Part shown: one piece after another, positions 1-6,484 of the stretch
Numbering within the stretch: the stretch's first letter is position 1
Layout: each line of letters starts with the position of its first letter
Source: Methanocalculus sp.
Lineage (GTDB): Archaea > Halobacteriota > Methanomicrobia > Methanomicrobiales > Methanocorpusculaceae
Direction: 5' to 3'
DNA: 7,226 bases
Assembly: GCF_029762515.1 (NCBI RefSeq)
Contig: NZ_JARVGN010000074.1
Coordinates: forward strand, 1-7,226
Made by a program: the position numbers and the translations under genes
Notes under the pieces: model-generated
Seen by the model: only the letters and a program-made list of their open reading frames with translations
Told to the model about the DNA's origin: nothing
The model's database searches: none

Positions 1-2075
1 AGTGTTTCAACCGCAGTATTCTGTCGTGAAATCGATGCAGCAAGTTCCTCTTCTTCCTGCCGGAGTCCGGCAAGCCGCTCACGGAGTTCCACCATATCCC
101 GATCGACGGCGGCACCAAACCCTTTAATATCACGTTTCACCGAGCCGCCGGTCATCGCCCCGGTGCGTTCGAGGAGATCACCCTCAAGGGTGACCATCCG
201 GTGCCTGCCGAGAAGCTTTCGTGCATGCTCCATCGTATCAACGACGATCGAGGTTCCAAAGACGAGGGAGAATGCCCGTTCATATGCGGGATCGAATTCG
301 ATCAGCCGGATTGCATAGTCGATGACACCATCACCTGAAAGCGGGGGAAGCGGGGGCGGCACCCTCAGTTTTGAAAGAGGAAGGAACGTTGCCCTTCCGA
401 GGCGCTGCTCCTTGAGGAACCGGATCGCATCGGCTGCAATGGAGTCGTCCTGGCAGACAACATGGTTGAGCCTCCCTCCGGCAGCAATATTGAGTGCGGT
501 TGAATATTCGGGGGGTGCTTTTCCAAGGTGTGCGATAGTCCCGTGCACCCCGTCCATCCCGAGGACCGCCTCAACAGCACGGCCCCCTGCCTCACCATGC
601 GCCTGCTGCCGTGCTTCCAGCTGCATCAGTTTCTGTTCAAGCGATCTGATCTCAGCCCGAACCTCTTCATACGAGCCCCGAAGAGTCATCGCTTTCTTCT
701 CGACAGCAGAAAGTTGCTGATCGTGGACCTTCTGAACGGAACGGATCTGCCCGAGATCGGCTGATGCCTCCCTGATCTCCCGTTCCTTTTCGCTCCGTTC
801 ATCGCGTGCTGCCTGAAGCCTTGGAGCAAGCCGCTCACGTTCCGAGACCCTTATCCTGCTCCTTTCAATAACCGTATCTTTTTCAGAGAGGAGACGGGAG
901 CGCTCTGCTTTTCGTTCTTCAAGCTGTTGCATACAGGAGAAGATCTCGACCTGTGCACCCTCGGAATCCTTGCTTGCGGCCCTCAGTTCAGTCTCAGCCT
1001 TCTCCATCTTCGTTTTCAGGGTTGAAAGCTCCATTCCGAGGTTTGCCCGGTCGATTGAGAGATTCCTGATACTCTCGGTCCTCTCCTTTACTGTTGCCTC
1101 CGAACGCCTGATATCTGCAAACTTGCGGTTTATTGCCTCAAGGTTTGTTTCACGATCGCGGGTATTTCGCTGGATCCCCTGTTCGGAAGTCCGTATAGCA
1201 CCTTTTGACTCTTCAATCTGCGAGAGGAGACGGAGATATTCAGGTCCGCTCTTCTGGCGGATCTCCTCATCGATTCCCTTCATCTCGTCGCGGAGAAACG
1301 CCTTTTCATGCTCGTCATGGGCGATATCATCATTTATTCTGGAGAGAGCACGATCGGTATCAGCAATCATCCCTGTGATCTCTATCTCTTCCCGCTTCTT
1401 CTCACGAAGTTTCACGACGTTTCTCTTTGCAATGAAGGAATCCAGCTCATCCTGAAGGCGGCGGAATGCAAGCGCCGCTTCCCGCTCGACTTTAAGCAGT
1501 TCCTGCCGCTCGATGAGTTCGTGGAGAAGGATCTCTTCCCGCTCGATCCTCCATCTCACCACTTCAAGCTCGGCCATCGACTGCTCGCGCTTCTGATCGA
1601 ATTCAGAGACCCCGGCGATCTCATCAACGATCTTTCTCCGCTCGATATCCGACATCTCCATGATCCGGGCAACATCACCCTGCATCACGATATTGTAGCC
1701 CTGGGGTTTGATCCCATGTCCGGCAAGGAAAGAGAGGACATCACCCTGTTTGCAGAGCCGTCCATTTAAGTAATTATATGAATAATAGCCGTTTGCGGTC
1801 CGCTTGATACGGCGCGTTATCCGGGTACCATCTGAAAAACTGACATGCACCTCGGCGGTATTTTTATTTGAGCCGGTATTGATGAGATCGGTCAGCCGTT
1901 CAGCTCGGAGTCCACGGGCCGATGTGATCCCAAGCGCAAAAAGAATACTGTCTAAGATGTTGCTCTTCCCCGAACCATTCGGCCCGGAGACGACTGTAAA
2001 ACCCGTTTCAAGGGGGATTTTCGTCTTTCGTCCGAATGATTTGAAGTTGTCGATCTCAAGCAGGGTTATGTGCAA
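1..2075 (-). CDS. smc: Chromosome segregation protein SMC, N-terminal part (3' end outside window)
   Basis: ATPase of the SMC-kleisin (condensin-like) complex, which organises and segregates the chromosome. The frame is open from 2075 to the left edge: 691 residues, about 60% of a usual ~1150-residue SMC. Seen directly: N-terminus ITLLEIDNFKSFG, Walker A GPNGSGKSN at residues 31-39, Q-loop near Q132 (MQGDV), the EIAGVSEFDQK segment at about 152-162, a long charged coiled coil at about 165-495, and a globular hinge at about 500-650 containing VLGMDGVHGTIAHL and the signature MTGGS (641-645). The returning coil begins before the edge; signature motif and Walker B lie outside. The start is TTG at 2075: the in-frame stop TGA lies only five codons upstream and no ATG or GTG falls between it and Walker A. 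An AGGT element lies about 8 bases before it. It follows the coiled-coil gene by 22 bp, so the two are probably co-transcribed. No frameshift or stop was found in the frame. Confidence 0.96.
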   Translation of the reverse strand, partial: MHITLLEIDNFKSFGRKTKIPLETGFTVVSGPNGSGKSNILDSILFALGITSARGLRAERLTDLINTGSNKNTAEVHVSFSDGTRITRRIKRTANGYYSYNYLNGRLCKQGDVLSFLAGHGIKPQGYNIVMQGDVARIMEMSDIERRKIVDEIAGVSEFDQKREQSMAELEVVRWRIEREEILLHELIERQELLKVEREAALAFRRLQDELDSFIAKRNVVKLREKKREEIEITGMIADTDRALSRINDDIAHDEHEKAFLRDEMKGIDEEIRQKSGPEYLRLLSQIEESKGAIRTSEQGIQRNTRDRETNLEAINRKFADIRRSEATVKERTESIRNLSIDRANLGMELSTLKTKMEKAETELRAASKDSEGAQVEIFSCMQQLEERKAERSRLLSEKDTVIERSRIRVSERERLAPRLQAARDERSEKEREIREASADLGQIRSVQKVHDQQLSAVEKKAMTLRGSYEEVRAEIRSLEQKLMQLEARQQAHGEAGGRAVEAVLGMDGVHGTIAHLGKAPPEYSTALNIAAGGRLNHVVCQDDSIAADAIRFLKEQRLGRATFLPLSKLRVPPPLPPLSGDGVIDYAIRLIEFDPAYERAFSLVFGTSIVVDTMEHARKLLGRHRMVTLEGDLLERTGAMTGGSVKRDIKGFGAAVDRDMVELRERLAGLRQEEEELAASISRQNTAVET

Positions 2076-2097
2076 ACGATCATACCTTCAATATCGG

Positions 2098-2733
2098 TTA
2101 TTTTTTCCGCTGGATCGTCCTTGGAGAGGTATCATCTTCCTTCTCTTTTTTTGAGATCGTCACTCCGCTCTTCGGATCGACATCGGGGGCCTCATAGATC
2201 TTGCTTTCAATCTTACCCTTCTTCATTCTGGTTGCAGGAGCATAGCCACTGCTCGCCACAATGTAGTCATTCCGGTTTCGCTTCTCAGGCCTGAGAGTGC
2301 CATCCGGCTGCATGATCAGTTCCATATCCGATGTATCCACCGGAGGTTCTGCCTCAGGACCCGGAGTTGCCAGCGGTGGTGGTGGCGGGGCTTGCCGCTC
2401 ACGGACCCGGACCGGCTCCTCTTCAGGAACAATCCTCGATCGGGAACGCGGTTCTTTCCGAAGCGGAGCTTCTGAAGCGGTATCGCCGCCACGCATCTCC
2501 TGATCCTCAAGATTCCGGGTTAGTTTCCGTGTGACTGATTTGAGATCCAGCATCTCAGCAGTCACTCCTTTGAGCAGGGCATCCAGCTCATGGACCTTCC
2601 GCTCGAGTGCGGTGATCCTCTCATCCTCATCTGCTGTGGCGGTATGTACCGGTTCTTCCTCGCGCTTCACCATCTTCAACTCCCGTTCCTTCTCTTCCAG
2701 CTCATGTTCAAGAAACTTCATACGTGCATCCAT
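2098..2733 (-). CDS. Uncharacterised coiled-coil protein upstream of smc
   Basis: I do not recognise a named family. From the ATG at 2733 the product is 211 residues. Residues about 4-25 form a short charged helix, and residues 40-75 a regular coiled coil with hydrophobic a/d positions (I40, L43, V47, L50, L54, V57, M61, L64, then L71 and L75). Next come an Arg/Glu-rich stretch, a proline-rich linker with five prolines in a row near residue 116, and a C-terminal segment at about 142-168 (QPDGTLRPEKR, then NDYIVASSGYAP) that looks more constrained than its surroundings. The tail is Lys-rich. There is no signal peptide or membrane segment, so it is predicted cytoplasmic. A GTG at 2772 would add 13 residues but has no Shine-Dalgarno sequence nearby; the ATG has a GGAG-containing purine tract ending 10 bases upstream, so I prefer it. 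Its place as first gene of an operon with smc suggests a role in SMC function or chromosome structure, which is inference only. Confidence 0.8.
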   Translation of the reverse strand: MDARMKFLEHELEEKERELKMVKREEEPVHTATADEDERITALERKVHELDALLKGVTAEMLDLKSVTRKLTRNLEDQEMRGGDTASEAPLRKEPRSRSRIVPEEEPVRVRERQAPPPPPLATPGPEAEPPVDTSDMELIMQPDGTLRPEKRNRNDYIVASSGYAPATRMKKGKIESKIYEAPDVDPKSGVTISKKEKEDDTSPRTIQRKK

Positions 2734-2803
2734 TTCCCGCGCACTCCCCCTCTTCTGTACGATCTGACTCACTGATGATAATGGTTTGCCTCACTGATTA
2801 CAA

Positions 2804-2815
2804 GAAAGGATATTA
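2804..2815 (+). promoter_or_regulatory. Probable promoter of the glyA-folD-folP-cofE operon
   Basis: The sequence GAAAGGATATTA combines an A/G-rich BRE-like stretch with a weak TATA-like core (ATATTA, centred about 28 bases before the glyA ATG). No Shine-Dalgarno sequence precedes that ATG. Spacing and absence together suggest a leaderless transcript starting at or next to 2841. The core is a poor consensus match, so this rests mainly on position. Confidence 0.4.
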
Positions 2816-2832
2816 CCTTTTTACCGCCATTT

Positions 2833-2843
2833 CTATTTATATG
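2833..2843 (-). promoter_or_regulatory. TATA box for the coiled-coil gene/smc operon
   Basis: The minus strand reads CATATAAATAG here, a good match to the archaeal TATA box. Transcription would start about 26 bases downstream, near 2811, leaving a leader of about 39 bases to the GTG at 2772 or 78 bases to the ATG at 2733. The box overlaps the start codon of glyA (ATG at 2841) on the other strand. Read on the plus strand the same bases would place a start inside glyA, so minus-strand use is the better reading. Confidence 0.55.
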
Positions 2844-4085
2844 TCATTCCTTCAACGCGACGATCCAGAGGTCGCCGGTATTATCGAAAAAGAACACCAT
2901 AGGCAGGTCTTCGGGCTTGAACTGATCGCATCTGAGAACGTGGTAAGCCGGGCTGTCATGGAGGCAACCGGTTCAATTATGTGCAATAAATATGCCGAGG
3001 GGTATCCGGGCAAGCGCTACTATGGCGGATGCGAGTTCCATGACGAGGTCGAGAACCTTGCACGCGACCGCCTCTGTGAGCTCTTTTCTGCAGAACATGC
3101 AAATGTCCAGCCTCATTCCGGGAGCCAGGCAAACCAGGCAGTATACTTTGCAACCATCCAACCGGGCGACGTGATCATGAGCCAGAGCCTGACCCAGGGC
3201 GGCCACCTTTCCCATGGCTCACCCGTCAATATCAGCGGAAAGCTGTATGAGGTACATAGTTATGGTGTTGATTATGAGAGTGAGACACTTGACTTTGGTG
3301 CAATCGCCGAGATGGCACGGAAGACAAAACCGAAGATGATCGTCTGTGGCGCATCCGCCTACCCACGCGAGATAGACTTCAAGGCATTTGGTGAGATTGC
3401 CGATGAAGTCGGCGCGATCTGCATGGCTGATATCGCTCACATAGCAGGCCTTGTTGCAGCCGGCATTCACAACTCCCCAATCGATGTCTGCCACTATACC
3501 ACAACAACCACCCATAAGACGCTCCGCGGTCCCCGCGGTGGTGCGATCCTCTGCAAAAAAGAGGATGGGCCGGGAATCGATAAGTCAGTCTTCCCCGGCA
3601 TGCAGGGCGGTCCGCTGATGCATATCATCGCCGCAAAAGCCGTCTGTTTCAAGGAGGCACTCCAGCCTTCATACAAGGAGTATGCAAAACAGGTCGTAAA
3701 GAACGCCCGTGTACTCGCAGAGGCGCTTGCCGACAATAATCTCAGGCTCTGCTCCGGGGGAACCGATAACCACCTCGTCCTCCTCGATCTCTCAGACCAC
3801 GGGATCACCGGCCTTGAAGCTGAAAATGCACTTGGGGAAGCAGGAATCACCGTGAATAAGAATACCATACCACGCGAGAAGAGAAGTCCGTTTGTCACAT
3901 CAGGACTCCGGGTCGGAACCCCGACTGTCACCTCCCGCGGGATGAAAGAGGATGAGATGAAACAGATCGGCGACTGGATTGGCCGTGTCATAAACAATAT
4001 CAATGATGCCAATACCATCAAAGCTGTGAGAGAAGAGGTTGTTGAATTCTCAGGCAGTTTCCCACTTTACCCTGATGCAGTATGA
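2841..4085 (+). CDS. glyA: Serine hydroxymethyltransferase
   Basis: Cytoplasmic PLP enzyme that interconverts serine and glycine with transfer of C3 to a tetrahydropterin, giving the methylene-carrier. The product is 414 residues, the usual family length. Visible family motifs: GLELIASENVVS (about 25-36), KYAEGYPGKRYYGG (50-63), PHSGSQAN (91-98), MADIAH with the PLP-contacting Asp197 and His200, TTTTTHKTLRGPRGG with Schiff-base Lys226, and SGLRVGTPTVTSRG with carboxylate-binding Arg357. The sequence is of the bacterial type also found in Methanosarcina, rather than the more divergent type I associate with Methanocaldococcus; in Methanosarcina barkeri the enzyme is folate-specific, so folate may be the carrier here, but sequence alone cannot settle that. 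The frame extends upstream to 2724, but the extra ~39 residues match nothing in the family and overlap the divergent gene, so I start at MSFLQRDDPE. First gene of the operon; its stop overlaps the folD start as ATGA. Confidence 0.97.
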   Translation: MSFLQRDDPEVAGIIEKEHHRQVFGLELIASENVVSRAVMEATGSIMCNKYAEGYPGKRYYGGCEFHDEVENLARDRLCELFSAEHANVQPHSGSQANQAVYFATIQPGDVIMSQSLTQGGHLSHGSPVNISGKLYEVHSYGVDYESETLDFGAIAEMARKTKPKMIVCGASAYPREIDFKAFGEIADEVGAICMADIAHIAGLVAAGIHNSPIDVCHYTTTTTHKTLRGPRGGAILCKKEDGPGIDKSVFPGMQGGPLMHIIAAKAVCFKEALQPSYKEYAKQVVKNARVLAEALADNNLRLCSGGTDNHLVLLDLSDHGITGLEAENALGEAGITVNKNTIPREKRSPFVTSGLRVGTPTVTSRGMKEDEMKQIGDWIGRVINNINDANTIKAVREEVVEFSGSFPLYPDAV

Positions 4086-4927
4086 TCCTTGATGGAAAGA
4101 AGACCTCGGAGAAGCGGCTGGCACTTCTGAGAGAGAAGATTGAGGAGTCAGGGCTATATCCCCGCCTTGCCACCGTTCTTGTCGGGGAGGATCCGGCCTC
4201 GCAGCTCTATGTAAAGATGAAACACAAGGCATGCGAACGGGTTGGCATCGGATCAATTGGCGTTGAACTTGATGCCGGGGCATCAACCCAGGATGTGCTG
4301 GATGCGGTACACCGCCTGAATCTTGATCCGATGATCAGCGGGATCCTGGTTCAGCTGCCGCTCCCAAAGCAGATCGATACCCATGCGGTAATCGAGGCGG
4401 TGGATCCCCTGAAAGATGTCGATGGCTTCCACCCGACAAACCTTGGGCGGCTCTTCTCCGGATCCCCCCGATTCTCCCCCTGCACCCCTCTTGGAGTGAT
4501 GACGCTCCTCTCCGAATATGGAATCGATCCTGCCGGAAAGAATGCCGTTGTTATCGGACGGAGCATTGAGGTCGGCCGGCCGATGGCTGCGCTCCTGACA
4601 AATGCCGATGCAACCGTCACCATTGCCCATTCAAAGACAAAAGATCTGGCATCTATCACTCAGAGAGCAGAGATTCTGGTGGCTGCTGTCGGGCGGCCCC
4701 GTTTTGTCACCGCCGATATGGTCGGCTGGGGTGCTACCGTCATCGATATCGGGACAAATTATGATGAGAATGGAAAGCTCTGCGGCGATGTGGACTTTGC
4801 GATGGTGGAGGCAAAAGCAAAAGCGATCACACCGGTACCGGGTGGTGTCGGCCCGATGACAATCGCCACCCTGATGGAGAATACCTTCGCCGCGGAAACG
4901 ATGAGGTCATGCGGACATTTTCTATAG
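4082..4927 (+). CDS. folD: Bifunctional methylenetetrahydrofolate dehydrogenase / methenyltetrahydrofolate cyclohydrolase
   Basis: Catalyses NAD(P)-dependent oxidation of 5,10-methylene-THF to methenyl-THF and its hydrolysis to 10-formyl-THF, the step after GlyA in supplying formyl units. The product is 281 residues, normal for the family. Catalytic Tyr43 and Lys47 are visible in YVKMKHKACERVG (equivalent to E. coli Tyr50/Lys54), with Gln91 in VQLPLP, Asp114 in KDVDGFHPTNLGRL, the Rossmann motif VVIGRSIEVGRP (156-167), a following HSKT that may contact NADP, and the C-terminal signature PVPGGVGPMTIATLMENT (251-268). All catalytic positions are present, so both activities are expected. The start ATG overlaps the glyA stop (ATGA) and has no Shine-Dalgarno sequence, implying coupled translation. 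FolD is absent from many methanogens, which handle these reactions on methanopterin with Mtd and Mch; here it points to a folate-type C1 branch. Confidence 0.96.
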   Translation: MILDGKKTSEKRLALLREKIEESGLYPRLATVLVGEDPASQLYVKMKHKACERVGIGSIGVELDAGASTQDVLDAVHRLNLDPMISGILVQLPLPKQIDTHAVIEAVDPLKDVDGFHPTNLGRLFSGSPRFSPCTPLGVMTLLSEYGIDPAGKNAVVIGRSIEVGRPMAALLTNADATVTIAHSKTKDLASITQRAEILVAAVGRPRFVTADMVGWGATVIDIGTNYDENGKLCGDVDFAMVEAKAKAITPVPGGVGPMTIATLMENTFAAETMRSCGHFL

Positions 4928-5718
4928 GAAAAACCGGAATCGGCGGAAAAAATCCGGTCCGGCTGATGGGCGTCATCAATACAAGCCCCGAATCTTTTTT
5001 TTCAGGATCATTTGTTCCCCCTGGCAGGGTACTGGCAGCTGCAGAGCGGATGATTGAGGGTGGTGCAGATATCATCGATATCGGTGCACGGAGCACCGCA
5101 CCAGGAAGCCGCGAGATTCCCGTCTCAGAAGAGTGTGAGCGGCTGAAACAATGTCTTTCAGAGCTTGAAGGGCTTGAGATTCCAATCTCGGTCGATACGA
5201 TGCATGCCGAAGCCCTTCAGGTTGCCCTCAGGTATGATATCAACGCAATAAATGACATTCATGGACTTGCCGACGAGGGATATGCGATGATTGCCGCAGA
5301 GAGCGGCCTCCCGGTGATCGCAATGGCAGCCTTGAATGCACCCGGAGATGCACGCGGTACTGACGAAACGATGCGGACATTGGCTGTTGTCATTGAACGG
5401 TGCAGACAGCATGGAATCTGCGACCTGATCCTCGATCCGGGGGTTGGCCGCTGGGTACCGGAGCGCACCTTTGAGGATGACTGGGATATATGCCGCCGTT
5501 TCAGTGAGTTTGCGACATTTGGCAAACCCCTCCTCGGTGCGATATCACGGAAGAGTTTCATCGGCGATCTCCTGGGGAAGCCTGCCGAAGAGAGGCTTTC
5601 AGGGACTCTCGCCGCAACCGCCCTCCTGATCGATTCCGGAGCGGATATGATCAGAACCCATGATATCCGTGAAACAGCTGACCTGATTAAAGTCTGCGGG
5701 GAGATGAGGAGACGATGA
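4909..5718 (+). CDS. folP: Dihydropteroate synthase homologue (FolP family), folate or methanopterin pathway
   Basis: The family joins hydroxymethyl-dihydropterin diphosphate to an arylamine: p-aminobenzoate for folate, a ribofuranosyl-aminobenzene phosphate for methanopterin. The product is 269 residues, a TIM-barrel length. Recognisable motifs: MGVINTSPESFF (20-31, Asn24), DIIDIGARSTAPGS (54-67), SVDT with Asp96, INDIHG with Asn115/Asp116, LDPGVG with Asp177, GAISRKSFIG with Lys215, and RTHD with Arg249/His251. These cover the diphosphate- and pterin-binding residues. Two regions differ from bacterial FolP: loop 2 reads GARSTAPG where bacteria have GESTRPG, so the conserved Arg after Ser-Thr is Ala; and the bacterial MHMQG-like motif is replaced by AMAALNAPGDARG (138-150). 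A different arylamine partner is plausible. The gene overlaps folD by 19 bases; a GAGG lies only 2 bases before the ATG, so translation is probably coupled. Family is secure, exact substrate is not. Confidence 0.88.
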   Translation: MRTFSIGKTGIGGKNPVRLMGVINTSPESFFSGSFVPPGRVLAAAERMIEGGADIIDIGARSTAPGSREIPVSEECERLKQCLSELEGLEIPISVDTMHAEALQVALRYDINAINDIHGLADEGYAMIAAESGLPVIAMAALNAPGDARGTDETMRTLAVVIERCRQHGICDLILDPGVGRWVPERTFEDDWDICRRFSEFATFGKPLLGAISRKSFIGDLLGKPAEERLSGTLAATALLIDSGADMIRTHDIRETADLIKVCGEMRRR

Positions 5719-6479
5719 GCATCTCCTTTTCTGTCTTTGGATGTAAAACGGGGCTGATACAGCCGGGAGACGATATTGTTGAGCGGATCCTGGGTTCAGT
5801 CGGTGAAGCTGGAGAGATTCACGACAACGATATCATCGTCATAGCAGAGTCTGCACTCGCAACAGCAGAAGGGCGTGTTATAACGCTTGACGATGTGATA
5901 CCATCAGACGACGCCCTTCGATATGCAGAGCGCTATGCTATGGATCCACGGGTTGCCGAGGTGGTCATCTCCGAATCCGATGAGGTGATCGGCGGAATAC
6001 CGGGATTTCTCCTCTGTTTAAAAGATGGGACACTTCTGCCAAATGCCGGAGTAGACGGATCAAATGCCCCGGATGGCACCATCATTCCCCTGCCCCTTGA
6101 TCCGAATGCCTCGGCATACCGGATACGGAAGGAGATCTTTGAGAGAACGAAACGAAAAGTGGCGGTTCTCGTCATCGATTCAAGAACCCATGCAATGCGG
6201 CTTGGCGTATCGGGCGTTACCATCGGGTGTTCGGGTATGTCAGCTGTCGGCGACTGCCGGGGCACTAAGGATCTCTTTGGTCGGGAGCTCGAGGTGACCA
6301 GGCGTGCTGTCGGGGATTGTATTGCATCGGCAGCCGAGCTTTTGATGGGCGAGGCCGATGAATGCATCCCGGTTGTTCTTGTCCGTGGTCTTGATATTGG
6401 GATTGGAGAGGGCGAAGGGATCGAGACGATCGCCCCTGATGAATGCCTCTTTATGGGCGCTGTCAGAAATAGAGGTTGA
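5715..6479 (+). CDS. cofE: Coenzyme F420-0:L-glutamate ligase (F420 gamma-glutamyl ligase)
   Basis: GTP-dependent ligase that adds L-glutamate residues to F420-0, finishing the poly-gamma-glutamate tail of coenzyme F420, the hydride carrier of methanogenesis. The product is 254 residues, close to the ~250 of archaeal CofE. Visible family segments: TGLIQPGDD (12-20), ATAEGRVITLDD (49-60), PNAGVDGSN with Asp114, PLPLDPNASA (125-134), VIDSRTHAMRLGVSGVTIG with Asp155, and DLFGRELEVT through AAELLMGEAD to VVLVRG (186-225). Asp114 and Asp155 occupy the places of metal/GTP-binding aspartates in the family as I recall it. The segment after Asp155 differs from the GRPxRxG form I associate with other CofE proteins. 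The start overlaps the folP stop as ATGA and has GAGGAG at 5706-5711, so it is well defined. Last gene of the operon, ending 5 bp from the opposing cofC stop. Confidence 0.95.
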   Translation: MSISFSVFGCKTGLIQPGDDIVERILGSVGEAGEIHDNDIIVIAESALATAEGRVITLDDVIPSDDALRYAERYAMDPRVAEVVISESDEVIGGIPGFLLCLKDGTLLPNAGVDGSNAPDGTIIPLPLDPNASAYRIRKEIFERTKRKVAVLVIDSRTHAMRLGVSGVTIGCSGMSAVGDCRGTKDLFGRELEVTRRAVGDCIASAAELLMGEADECIPVVLVRGLDIGIGEGEGIETIAPDECLFMGAVRNRG

Positions 6480-6484
6480 AACAA

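Noticed and set aside
970..1769. Plus-strand open frames of 150-160 codons opposite smc
   Set aside because: They are antisense to a continuous SMC frame with Walker A, hinge and coiled coil. Their Ser/Arg-rich composition is what antisense of Glu/Lys-rich coiled coil produces.
2724..2840. Longer start for glyA at 2724
   Set aside because: The extra N-terminal residues have no counterpart in SHMT, overlap the divergent gene and would run through both predicted promoters; the family N-terminus begins at the ATG at 2841.
4742..5085. Repeated ATCGATATCGG in folD and folP
   Set aside because: Both copies encode the motif Ile-Asp-Ile-Gly in a beta strand followed by a loop; with similar codon use this arises without being a functional DNA repeat.
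5933..6484. 183-codon minus-strand open frame opposite cofE
   Set aside because: It lies fully under a clear CofE frame, is rich in Ser, Pro and Arg, and shows no domain; it is an antisense artefact.
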